From RBG-16-66-20 sp964564865 (GTDB lineage Bacteria; Pseudomonadota; Gammaproteobacteria; Burkholderiales; SG8-39): a stretch of 64,000 nt of DNA. A program made the translations under genes and the position numbers. The notes under the pieces were generated by a model. That model was not told the origin of the DNA, ran no database searches, and saw only the letters and a list, made by a program, of their open reading frames with translations. This document shows positions 56,692-64,000 of this stretch, in pieces; the stretch's first letter is position 1; every line of letters begins with the position of its first letter. The DNA lies in contig CAZMDA010000011.1 in the NCBI GenBank assembly GCA_964564865.1, forward strand, positions 1 through 64,000, in the 5' to 3' direction.

Positions 56692-57585
56692 ATGCGACTG
56701 CTTGCTGCTGGTTTCACCGTGCTCCTGCTCGCCTTGCCGGCGCAGGCGTACGAGTTCCTGAGCGGCTATGAGACGGCGCCGACGGTGGCCGCGGCGCTGG
56801 AGCGCGTCCGGGCGCAGCCGGAGAAGCACGTGCTGCTGTATTTCGGCGCCTCCGAGTTCAGCCCGGACTGCCGCCGCGCGCGCGAGATCCTGAACAGCGA
56901 CCGGGTGCGCAACCAGCTGCGGCCGAACTACGTGGTGGTGAACATCGACCTGTTCGCGCCGACGAAGGAGGAGCGCGAGGTGATCGAGCAGGTGCGCGTG
57001 TCCTGGGCGCCGGTGCTGGTGTTCCTCAGCGGCAACGGCACGCGGGTGGCCTACTCGCGGCAGCTGCGCAGCGAGCGCGAGGCGCTGCAGCTGGACGAGT
57101 ACGTGTCGCAGCGCCAGTACGCGATGTCCGCGCTCGGCAACAAGGTCATGGGCCAGGGCTTCGACACCCGCCAGTTGGCGAAGCTCGCCGCCGAGGCGCG
57201 CGTGGTGCCGGGCGCCGCGCCGATCGACGACCGGCCGCGCCTCAAGGACGTGCTGGCGCAGGAGCATGCGCGCCTGTCGGGCGAGGACCTGCGCCAGGCG
57301 CTGCCGGGCCGGCGCATGCACAAGGAGAACCAGGACTGGTACCTCGCCATGGACCTGAAGGAGCGCAAGCTGCTCGTCGCGGAGGGCCGGCGCAAGGACG
57401 GCCGCGGCCGGATGGAGGGCTCGGGCCAGTGGTACGTGACGAAGAAGGGCAAGCTGTGCATCGACCTGCGCACCCGCGGCGTGGACGAGCACTGGTGCCG
57501 GCACGTGTTCCGCGCCGGCGGCACCTACTACGTGGTCAAGGACCTGCGGCCGGGGCGCGTCGCGTACCGCTTCACCCTGCAGTAG
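56692..57585 (+). CDS. Exported thioredoxin-fold protein
   Basis: A 297-residue protein with a signal peptide (LLAAGFTVLLLALPAQAYEF). The thioredoxin-like half contains HVLLYFGASEFSPDCRRARE, where the usual CxxC is reduced to a single Cys, then RPNYVVVNIDLFAPTKEERE and VSWAPVLVFLSGNG. The last 95 residues have WYLAMDLKERKLLV, GSGQWYVTKKGKLCIDLRTR and an ending that resembles DUF995-type modules. A single-cysteine active site argues against classical disulfide reduction. TATACT at 56677-56682 is a possible -10 box. Confidence 0.75.
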   Translation: MRLLAAGFTVLLLALPAQAYEFLSGYETAPTVAAALERVRAQPEKHVLLYFGASEFSPDCRRAREILNSDRVRNQLRPNYVVVNIDLFAPTKEEREVIEQVRVSWAPVLVFLSGNGTRVAYSRQLRSEREALQLDEYVSQRQYAMSALGNKVMGQGFDTRQLAKLAAEARVVPGAAPIDDRPRLKDVLAQEHARLSGEDLRQALPGRRMHKENQDWYLAMDLKERKLLVAEGRRKDGRGRMEGSGQWYVTKKGKLCIDLRTRGVDEHWCRHVFRAGGTYYVVKDLRPGRVAYRFTLQ

Positions 57586-57595
57586 TAGAATCGCA

Positions 57596-57611
57596 GCCCT
57601 TCTGAAAGGGC
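57596..57611 (+). promoter_or_regulatory. Stem-loop covering the ribosome site of the GTPase gene
   Basis: GCCCTT-CTGA-AAGGGC, a perfect 6-bp stem whose right arm contains the ribosome site (AAAGGG, 6 bases before the ATG at 57617). TAGAAT at 57586-57591 could be the -10 box. The hairpin could restrict translation. Confidence 0.5.
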
Positions 57612-57616
57612 GCGAC

Positions 57617-58594
57617 ATGGAACAGGACCAGATGGTGCCGGTGACGATCCTCACCGGTTTCTTGGGCGCGGGCAAGACCACGCTGCTCAACCGGATCCTC
57701 AAGGAAGACCACGGCCACCGCATCGCGGTGATCGAGAACGAGTTCGGCGAGACCGGCGTGGACTCCGAGATCATCGAGAAGACCGAGGAGCAGATCGTCG
57801 AGATGAACAACGGCTGCATCTGCTGCACCGTGCGCGGCGACCTGATCCGGATCCTGGGCGACCTGAAGGGCCGCCGCCAGAAGGGCAGCCTCAGCTTCGA
57901 CCGCGTGATCATCGAGACCACCGGCATGGCCGACCCCGGCCCGGTGGCGCAGACCTTCTTCACCGACGAGGAGATCGGCGCCTACTACCTGCTCGATTCC
58001 ATCGTCACCGTGGTGGACGCCAAGCACGCGCCGCAGCAGCTGGACGAGTTCACCGAGGCGCAGCAGCAGGTGGGCTTCGCCGACCGGATCCTGATGTCCA
58101 AGACCGACCTGGTGGACGAGGCGGCGGTGAAGCAGCTCTCGCAGCGCATCCACCGCATGAACCCGCGCGCGCCGGTGAAGAAGGTGCACTTCGGCGAGGC
58201 GCCGATCGCCGAGATCCTGGACATCCGCGGCTTCAACCTGAACGCGATCCTGGAGCTGGACCCGGAGTTCCTCGCCGACACCCACCACGACCACCACGAC
58301 GAGGTGGAGTCGTTCGTGTTCCGCTCGGACAAGCCCTTCGACGGCGACAAGCTGGAGCAGTTCCTCTCCGGCATGATCCAGGTCTACGGCCCGGACCTGC
58401 TGCGCTACAAGGGCGTGCTGTGGATGAAGGGCAAGCCGAACCGCGTCGTGTTCCAGGGCGTGCACATGATGATGGGCGGGGACATGGGCAAGCCCTGGCA
58501 GAAGACCGAGAAGAAGCAGTCGATCCTCGTCTTCATCGGCAAGAAGCTCCCGAAGGACCTGTTCCTCGCCGGGCTGGAGCAATGCTTGGCCTGA
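57617..58594 (+). CDS. COG0523-family GTPase (CobW/ZNG/YjiA-like metallochaperone)
   Basis: A 325-residue G3E GTPase. Walker A ILTGFLGAGKTTLLNRIL, the metal-binding CxCC in MNNGCICCTVRGDL, NKxD equivalent SKTDLVDE and a His-rich linker DTHHDHHDEVESFV before the CobW C-terminal domain. Members deliver zinc or other metals to client proteins. Its last bases overlap the ABC gene by 13. Confidence 0.92.
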   Translation: MEQDQMVPVTILTGFLGAGKTTLLNRILKEDHGHRIAVIENEFGETGVDSEIIEKTEEQIVEMNNGCICCTVRGDLIRILGDLKGRRQKGSLSFDRVIIETTGMADPGPVAQTFFTDEEIGAYYLLDSIVTVVDAKHAPQQLDEFTEAQQQVGFADRILMSKTDLVDEAAVKQLSQRIHRMNPRAPVKKVHFGEAPIAEILDIRGFNLNAILELDPEFLADTHHDHHDEVESFVFRSDKPFDGDKLEQFLSGMIQVYGPDLLRYKGVLWMKGKPNRVVFQGVHMMMGGDMGKPWQKTEKKQSILVFIGKKLPKDLFLAGLEQCLA

Positions 58595-59208
58595 GGGGCC
58601 TGCGCCAGAAGTACGGCGCGCAGACGGTCCTGTCGCTCGAGCGGTTCGAAGCCGCCGCCGGCGAGCACTGGCTGGTGCTCGGCGCCTCGGGCAGCGGCAA
58701 GACCACCTTCCTCAACCTCGCCGCGGGCCTGCTGCCGGCCACCGAGGGCGTGGTCGAGGTGGGCGGTCAGGACCTCTCGCAGTTGAAGGGCGGCGCCCGC
58801 GACCGCTGGCGCGGCCGCACGATCGGCGTCGTGCCGCAGAAGCTGCACCTCGTTCCCAGCCTCACCGTGGCGCAGAACCTGGAGCTCGCGACCTGGCTTG
58901 CCGGGATGGCGCGCAACCCCGGGCGCGCGCTCAGCCTGCTGGATGAACTGGGCCTGCGCGACAAGGCCTCCTCCCGCCCGGCGCAGCTCTCCCACGGCCA
59001 GGCGCAGCGCGTGGCCGTGGCCCGCGCGGTGATGAACCGGCCCAAGCTCCTGCTCGCGGACGAGCCCACCTCGAACCTGGATGACGCCGCCTGCGGCGCG
59101 GCCCTCGACCTGCTGCAGGCGCAGGCGCGCGCCTGCGGCGCGACGCTGGTGGTGGCCACCCACGACCAGCGCGCCAAGGCGCGCTTCGGGAAGGTGCTGC
59201 AGCTGTGA
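58582..59208 (+). CDS. ABC transporter ATP-binding protein (LolD/MacB type)
   Basis: A 208-residue ATPase: VLGASGSGKTTFLNLAAGLL (Walker A), Q-loop VVPQKLHL, signature LSHGQAQRVAVARAV and LLLADEPTSNLDD (Walker B). Paired with the FtsX-type permease that overlaps its end by 4 bases. Confidence 0.93.
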   Translation: MLGLRGLRQKYGAQTVLSLERFEAAAGEHWLVLGASGSGKTTFLNLAAGLLPATEGVVEVGGQDLSQLKGGARDRWRGRTIGVVPQKLHLVPSLTVAQNLELATWLAGMARNPGRALSLLDELGLRDKASSRPAQLSHGQAQRVAVARAVMNRPKLLLADEPTSNLDDAACGAALDLLQAQARACGATLVVATHDQRAKARFGKVLQL

Positions 59209-60392
59209 ACCTGCCGGCCGTTTCGCTCGCCTACCTGCGCGCGCGGCCGCTGGGCGCGGCGCTGAACGTCCTGCTGCTCGCGCTGGGCGTCGCCACGGTG
59301 GTGGTGCTGCTGCTGGTGTCGCGCCAGGTGGAGCAGCGCATGCACGGCGACGCGCGCGGCATCGACCTCGTGGTGGGCGCCAAGGGCAGCCCGATGCAGC
59401 TGGTGCTGGCCGCGGTGTTCCACATCGACGTGCCCGGCGGCAACATCCCGCTGGACGAGGCGAAGAAGATCGCCGCGCTGCGCGTGGTGAAGCAGGCGAT
59501 CCCGCTCGCGCTGGGCGACAGCTACAAGGGCCACCGCATCGTCGGCACCACGCACGACTACCCGGCGCACTACGGCGCGCGGCTGGCGCAGGGCGGGCTG
59601 TGGGCGAAGCCCATGCAGGCGGTGCTGGGCGCGGAGACCGCGAGCAAGACCGGCCTGGGCGTCGGCGCGAAGTTCGTCGGCGCGCACGGCATGGGCGGGG
59701 ACGCCGGCGAGGGCGAGGCGCACGAGGACGCCCCGTTCGAGGTCGTCGGCGTGCTCGCGCCCACCGGCACGGTGCTGGATCGCCTCGTGCTCACCAGCGT
59801 CGAGTCGGTCTGGGTGGTGCACGGCACCGAGGGCGAGAAGGACGCCGACCAGGAGATCACGGCGCTGCTGGTGCGCTACGCCACGCCGCTCGCCGCGGTG
59901 ACGCTGCCGCGGCAGGTGAACGCCAACCCGTACCTGCAGGCGGGGTCGCCCGCCTACGAGAGCGCGCGCCTGTTCCGCATGATCGGCGTCGGGGTCGAGG
60001 TGCTGCGCGCCTTCGGCGTGGTGCTGATGCTGGCCGCCGGCCTGTCGGTGTTCATCGCGCTCACCAACGCGCTGGAGGAGCGCCGCTACGACCTGGCGGT
60101 GATGCGGATGCTGGGGGCCGGGCGCGGGAAACTATTCGGCCTGCTGGTGCTCGAAGGACTGGTGCTGGCGCTCGCCGGGGCGATGCTCGGCTTCGCCCTG
60201 GGGCACGGCGCCACGGCGGCGATCGGGGCCCTGCTGGAGGCCCGCAACCAGCCCCCCTTGACAGGCCTGATATGGTTGGCGGAGGAGGCCTGGATCCTGG
60301 GCGGCGCGCTGGCGGTGGGTCTGGGCGCGGCGCTGGTGCCGGCCTGGCGCGCCGGGCGCGCGGACGTGGCGGGCATCCTGGCCGAAGGCTGA
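59205..60392 (+). CDS. FtsX/MacB-type ABC permease
   Basis: A 395-residue permease with an N-terminal helix (LNVLLLALGVATVVVLLLV), a large periplasmic domain (DLVVGAKGSPMQLVLAAVFH) and three C-terminal helices in FtsX style (VEVLRAFGVVLMLAAGLSVF, RMLGAGRGKLFGLLVLEGLV). Likely acts with the preceding ATPase as a mechanotransmission or lipoprotein-type transporter. GTG start. Confidence 0.9.
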   Translation: MNLPAVSLAYLRARPLGAALNVLLLALGVATVVVLLLVSRQVEQRMHGDARGIDLVVGAKGSPMQLVLAAVFHIDVPGGNIPLDEAKKIAALRVVKQAIPLALGDSYKGHRIVGTTHDYPAHYGARLAQGGLWAKPMQAVLGAETASKTGLGVGAKFVGAHGMGGDAGEGEAHEDAPFEVVGVLAPTGTVLDRLVLTSVESVWVVHGTEGEKDADQEITALLVRYATPLAAVTLPRQVNANPYLQAGSPAYESARLFRMIGVGVEVLRAFGVVLMLAAGLSVFIALTNALEERRYDLAVMRMLGAGRGKLFGLLVLEGLVLALAGAMLGFALGHGATAAIGALLEARNQPPLTGLIWLAEEAWILGGALAVGLGAALVPAWRAGRADVAGILAEG

Positions 60393-60408
60393 ACGAAAAG
60401 GAGCGGAC

Positions 60409-60660
60409 ATGGTTCGACTGATCGCGGCAATGCTGTTCGTGCCCCTGGCGGCGTTCGCCCAGGCGGCGAAGAAGGACGACGCGCAGGCGGCTCACATCAA
60501 GCAGGACATCGCCGCGCACCGCACCATTGCGGCGGCGCACGAAGCGGCGGCAAAATGCCTGGAATCGGGCAAGCCGGAGAAGGAATGCCACGCCGAGCTC
60601 GCCAAGGCCTGCAAGGGCCTGGCGATCGGCAAGACCTGCGGCATGCGTCACCGGCACTGA
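60409..60660 (+). CDS. Small exported Cys/His protein
   Basis: An 83-residue protein with a signal peptide ending AAFAQA. The mature part carries four Cys and several His (AHIKQDIAAHRTIAAAHE, KECHAELAKACKGLAIGKTC, ending GMRHRH), fitting a periplasmic metal-binding role. RBS AAAAGGAG present. No family recognised. Confidence 0.7.
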   Translation: MVRLIAAMLFVPLAAFAQAAKKDDAQAAHIKQDIAAHRTIAAAHEAAAKCLESGKPEKECHAELAKACKGLAIGKTCGMRHRH

Positions 60661-60673
60661 GGCGGAGGGTCGA

Positions 60674-61183
60674 ATGGACGTCATGAGGACGGTACTCGCA
60701 ACGCTCGCGGCCGCGGCCTTCGCGCTCGGCGCGCAGGCGCAGACCAAGCCCGGCACGCACGTGCCGCCGCCGGGCTCGAAGTTCGGCGCCGACCCGGCCG
60801 CGGCCGCCAAGCCGCTGCCGGAGAGGAAGGACGTGGTGTCCTGGAAGCTGCTCGCGCAGGTGGAGCTGGTGAAGCTGAAGGACCGCTACGCGCCGCAGTA
60901 CGCCGCCGCCGTCGCCGCGCTGGACAAGAAGGAGGTCAAGCTGCAGGGCTTCATCATGCCGCTGCAGATGGGCGACCAGCAGTCGCACTTCGTGCTCACC
61001 GCCATGCCGCAGAGCTGCGCGTTCTGCGTCCCCGGCGGGCCCGAGCAGATGGTGGAAGTGAAGACCCGGCGCCCGGTGGCCTACGGCTTCGAGCCGGTGG
61101 TGCTGAGCGGCCGGCTGGAAGTGCTCAAGGACGACCCCAACGGCCTGTTCTACCGCCTCACCGACGCGGTGCTCGCGAAGTAG
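60674..61183 (+). CDS. DUF3299 exported protein
   Basis: A 169-residue protein with a signal peptide (VLATLAAAAFALGAQAQ). Core VSWKLLAQVELVKLKDRYAP, VKLQGFIMPLQMGDQQSHFV and MPQSCAFCVPGGPEQMVEVK (CxxC) match DUF3299, which is usually found beside ABC/FtsX and GTPase genes in metal-related clusters. Function unproven. Confidence 0.85.
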   Translation: MDVMRTVLATLAAAAFALGAQAQTKPGTHVPPPGSKFGADPAAAAKPLPERKDVVSWKLLAQVELVKLKDRYAPQYAAAVAALDKKEVKLQGFIMPLQMGDQQSHFVLTAMPQSCAFCVPGGPEQMVEVKTRRPVAYGFEPVVLSGRLEVLKDDPNGLFYRLTDAVLAK

Positions 61184-61190
61184 CGCCGCC

Positions 61191-61538
61191 TTGGTCCTCG
61201 CCCGCTTCCTGCGGCTCGTCCTCGCCGCGGCGCTCCTCGCCGCCTGGCAGGGCGCGCTCGTCCATCCGCTGGAGCATGTCGGCGAGCACGGCGAACTGGT
61301 GCACGTCACGCGGCTGGCCGCGGCGAGCGACGGCTGCGACGGCCACGACCACGAAGATTCCGGGCCGAACGCGCTCTGCGACGTCATCGCGGCCGTAGCC
61401 GCGACGGTGGACAGTCGCATGGCGCTGGTCGTGCCGGCACCCGGCGGCACGACCGCGCCGGTTGCCATGGCCGCCGGGGCGCCGCGCGGCACCGACCCGC
61501 CCGCCTACCGCAGCCAGGCCCCTCCGCCAGTCTCCTGA
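61191..61538 (+). CDS. Small His-rich membrane/periplasmic protein
   Basis: A 115-residue protein from a TTG start, with an N-terminal helix then HPLEHVGEHGELVHVTRLAA and CDGHDHEDSGPNALCDVIAA, likely metal ligands. The end is Pro/Ala-rich. Resembles the DUF2946-like proteins before TonB receptors. A later start is possible. Confidence 0.65.
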   Translation: MVLARFLRLVLAAALLAAWQGALVHPLEHVGEHGELVHVTRLAAASDGCDGHDHEDSGPNALCDVIAAVAATVDSRMALVVPAPGGTTAPVAMAAGAPRGTDPPAYRSQAPPPVS

Positions 61539-61555
61539 GGTTCGCGGTTCCGCGT

Positions 61556-61576
61556 CCGGGGAACGACGTTCCCCGG
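61556..61576. promoter_or_regulatory. Hairpin before the TonB receptor
   Basis: CCGGGGAAC-GAC-GTTCCCCGG, a perfect 9-bp stem with a 3-base loop, 26 bases before the receptor start. Could be an internal terminator/attenuator or an operator. Confidence 0.5.
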
Positions 61577-61602
61577 CCTTCGTTCGTCTTCAGGAGACAG
61601 GC

Positions 61603-63570
61603 ATGCACAGGACTCTTTGCGCGCGCGCGATCGCGTGCGCGTTCGCCGTATCGCCGGTTGCCCACGCGCAACCGGATGCAATCTACGTCACCCCGCTCGC
61701 CACCGACGAGGCCTCCGTGGTCCAGCCCGCGAGCGTGCTGCGCGGCGAGGAGCTGCGCCGCCGCCAGGCCTCGAGCCTGGGCGACACGCTGGACCGCGAG
61801 CCCGGCGTCCAGTCCGGCGGCATGGGGCCGGGCGCCTCGCGCCCGGTGATCCGCGGCCAGGACGCGCCGCGCGTGCGCGTGCTGGACAACGGCCTGGGCG
61901 CGATGGACGTGTCCACCCTCAGCCCGGACCACCAGTCCGCGGTGGAGACGCTGGGGGCGACGCAGGTCGAGGTCCTGCGCGGGCCGGCGACGCTGATCCA
62001 CGGCGGCGGTGCCATCGGCGGCCTGGTGAACGTGGTCACCAAGCGCATCCCGCGCGAGCGCATGCAGGGCGTGGCCGGCGCGGCCGAGGTCCGCCTGGGC
62101 GGCGCGGCGCGCGAGCTCACCGGACTGGTCGACCTGAATGGCGGCAGCGGCGGCATCGCGTGGCACGTGGACGCCTTCAGCCGCAACGCCGGCGACTACG
62201 ACGGCCGCCGCGGGCGCGTGTTCAACAGCTTCGTCGAGTCGCGCGGCGCGAACCTCGGCGCCTCGCTGGTGGGCGACCGGGGCCACGTCGGCCTGGGCGT
62301 GCAGGTGCTGGACAGCTTCTACGGCGTGCCCGCCGGCGAGCTGGCGCGCATCGACATGAAGCAGGACCGCACCGAACTGGAAGGCGAGCTGCGCGACCCG
62401 CTGCCCGGCTTCTCGCGCATCCGCGTGCGCCTTGCGCGCACCGACTACCGGCACAGCGAGATCGAGCAGACCGGGGAGGTGGCCACGCGCTTCGCGAACA
62501 ACGGCGCCGAGGGCCGGCTGGAGCTGGCGCACCGGCCGCTGGGCCCGTTCAGCGGCGTGCTCGGCGTCTCGGGCCATGGCCGGCGCTTCTCCGCGGTCGG
62601 CGAGGAGAGCTTCCTGCAGCCGGTGCGCAGCCGCGGCAGCGCCCTGTTCCTGGTGGAGGAAGCGCGTGCCGGCAACTGGCGCTTCGAGCTGGGCGGGCGC
62701 GTGGAGCGGGAACGCCACCGGCCCGATTCCGCGAGCGGCCTGCCCGGGCGCAGCTTCTCGCCCACGACCTGGTCCGGCGGCGCCACCTGGACCTTCATGC
62801 CCGGCTACAGCGCCGCGGCGACGCTCACGCGTGCGCAGCGCGCGCCCGCCATCGAGGAGCTGTACGCCAATGGCCCGCATGCGGCCACCGCCACCTTCGA
62901 GCGGGGGGACAACAACCTCGCCAAGGAGGTCTCCCGCAATCTCGACCTCAGCCTGCGGAAGACCGGCGGCGCCTGGCGCTGGAAGGCCGGGGTGTACGCG
63001 AACCGCTTCCGCAACTACGTCTTCGGCCAGTTCCAGGACGCGGACGGCGACGGCGTGTTCGACCGCGACCTCGACCGGGTGGACGACACCGGCGCCGCCG
63101 ACCCGGCGGGGGAGTTCCTGCTGCTCGACTACCGCCAGGCGAACGCGCGCTTCCGCGGCTTCGAGGCGGAGCTGGCCTGGCGGCCGCAGGGGCCGTGGGG
63201 CCTGCGCCTGTTCGCCGACGCCGCGCGCGGCCGGCTGGAGGGCATCGGCAACGCGCCGCGCATGTCGCCCTCGCGCCTCGGGCTGGAAGGGACGTATGCC
63301 GCCGGCGCCTGGAGCGCGTTCGCCAACCTCCTGCGGGTCATGCGCCAGGACCGGATCGCGCAGGCGCAGGAAACGGCCACGCCCGGTTACACGCGGCTGG
63401 ACGCGGGACTGCAGTACCGCATCGGCCATGGCGGGCAGGCGGCGACCACGCTGTTCCTGCAGGCGAACAACCTGCTCGACCGGGACATGCGCGTGCACAC
63501 CTCGTTCATCAAGGATGCCGCGCCGCTGCCGGGACGTTCGCTCACCGCGGGGGTGCGCGCGACCTTCTAG
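61603..63570 (+). CDS. TonB-dependent receptor (ZnuD-like)
   Basis: A 655-residue outer-membrane receptor. Signal peptide ending AHAQ; plug domain with LRGEELRRRQASSLGDTLDR, PVIRGQDAPRVRVLDNGL, EVLRGPATLIHGGGAIGGLV; then a beta-barrel ending with ATF (terminal Phe). The layout resembles ZnuD-type zinc receptors. AGGAGA ribosome site. The cluster with a COG0523 GTPase and His-rich proteins supports metal uptake; the ligand is inferred. Confidence 0.9.
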   Translation: MHRTLCARAIACAFAVSPVAHAQPDAIYVTPLATDEASVVQPASVLRGEELRRRQASSLGDTLDREPGVQSGGMGPGASRPVIRGQDAPRVRVLDNGLGAMDVSTLSPDHQSAVETLGATQVEVLRGPATLIHGGGAIGGLVNVVTKRIPRERMQGVAGAAEVRLGGAARELTGLVDLNGGSGGIAWHVDAFSRNAGDYDGRRGRVFNSFVESRGANLGASLVGDRGHVGLGVQVLDSFYGVPAGELARIDMKQDRTELEGELRDPLPGFSRIRVRLARTDYRHSEIEQTGEVATRFANNGAEGRLELAHRPLGPFSGVLGVSGHGRRFSAVGEESFLQPVRSRGSALFLVEEARAGNWRFELGGRVERERHRPDSASGLPGRSFSPTTWSGGATWTFMPGYSAAATLTRAQRAPAIEELYANGPHAATATFERGDNNLAKEVSRNLDLSLRKTGGAWRWKAGVYANRFRNYVFGQFQDADGDGVFDRDLDRVDDTGAADPAGEFLLLDYRQANARFRGFEAELAWRPQGPWGLRLFADAARGRLEGIGNAPRMSPSRLGLEGTYAAGAWSAFANLLRVMRQDRIAQAQETATPGYTRLDAGLQYRIGHGGQAATTLFLQANNLLDRDMRVHTSFIKDAAPLPGRSLTAGVRATF

Positions 63571-63583
63571 CTAGAATGGCGCC

Positions 63584-64000
63584 ATGGAGACATGGCACGG
63601 CACGACGATCCTTTCCGTTCGCCGCGGCGCCGGCGTGGCGCTGGGCGGCGACGGGCAGGTGACCCTGGGCAGCGTGGTGGTGAAGGGCGGCGCGAAGAAG
63701 GTGCGCCGCCTCTACCACGAGCGCATCCTCGCCGGCTTCGCCGGCGGCACCGCCGACGCCTTCACGCTGTTCGAGCGCTTCGAGGCCAAGCTCGACAAGC
63801 ACCAGGGCAACCTGATGCGCTCGGCGGTGGAGCTGGCCAAGGACTGGCGCACCGACCGGATCCTGAGGCGGCTGGAGGCGATGCTCGCGGTCGCCGACCG
63901 CGAGCACTCGCTGGTGATCACCGGCATGGGCGACGTGCTGGAGCCCGAGCATGGCATCGTCGCCATCGGCTCGGGCGGGCCCTACGCGCAGGCGGCGGCG
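63584..64000 (+). CDS. hslV: ATP-dependent protease subunit HslV, 5' part (cut by window edge)
   Basis: Proteolytic subunit of HslUV. The start METWHGTTILSVRRGAGVAL holds the catalytic Thr exposed after the short propeptide; GDGQVTLGSVVVKGGAKKVR, YHERILAGFAGGTADAFTLF and ITGMGDVLEPEHGIVAIGSG follow. About 139 of some 175 residues are inside the window. hslU should follow. Confidence 0.95.
   Translation, partial: METWHGTTILSVRRGAGVALGGDGQVTLGSVVVKGGAKKVRRLYHERILAGFAGGTADAFTLFERFEAKLDKHQGNLMRSAVELAKDWRTDRILRRLEAMLAVADREHSLVITGMGDVLEPEHGIVAIGSGGPYAQAAA

Overview
The window is very GC-rich and densely packed. It reads as the chromosome of a betaproteobacterium, probably Burkholderiales or Nitrosomonadales-like. 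The evidence is the linked housekeeping set (metK, two lpxL-type acyltransferases, dapF, DUF484, xerC), an AhcY preceded by a SAH riboswitch, TtcA, a tripartite-tricarboxylate (Bug) binding protein and BKACE enzymes. No rRNA or tRNA gene was seen. The left edge cuts recQ and the right edge cuts hslV.

Layout. 1-12.4 kb is core metabolism: recQ/5-FCL, slt, an epimerase, cca, a GST, a hydrolase, a diheme cytochrome, a MidA-type methyltransferase, a pteridine-reductase-like SDR, sugE, ttcA, DUF3750 and an MFS pump. At 12.4-14.0 kb a divergent MFS gene faces a protein that joins a Cro-like DNA-binding domain to a class V aminotransferase, with a perfect palindrome between them. At 14-21.3 kb lie a PilZ-like protein, a YdjM-like hydrolase and a 1455-residue LamG/DUF6701 surface protein. 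At 21.2-23.9 kb lie an MTHFR-like protein and ahcY with its riboswitch.

23.8-42.4 kb is the accessory region. It alternates small metabolic operons (eutBC; a LysR-controlled BKACE/Bug/aldolase pathway) with toxin-antitoxin modules (MazEF-like, two HigBA-like) and TA relics (a vapC tail, a phd head). Four copies of a 20-bp near-palindrome each lie within about 115 bp of a TA module or relic. At 33.9-40.6 kb is a lower-GC segment that looks like a defence island. It holds a frameshifted gene, a gutted type I restriction locus reduced to the first bases of hsdM and the last of hsdR, an HNH endonuclease, a protein with PIN-like acidic motifs, and a PLD-helicase-DUF3427 protein.

42.4-64 kb returns to core genes: an M20 peptidase, a patatin interrupted by many membrane segments, a YidB-like protein, metK, two lipid A acyltransferases followed by a probable gnnA/gnnB pair (diamino-sugar lipid A), dapF, DUF484, xerC and an RlmI-like methyltransferase. 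A REP-associated transposase (RAYT) is framed by inverted copies of its repeat. A metal-homeostasis-like cluster follows (thioredoxin-like, COG0523 GTPase, ABC/FtsX exporter, DUF3299, His-rich small proteins, TonB receptor), then hslV.

At least seven loci carry a dispersed repeat, consensus CAGGGACRGWCCACGWTTT, usually touching a stop codon. The RAYT at 55.9 kb is the likely source or partner of this family.
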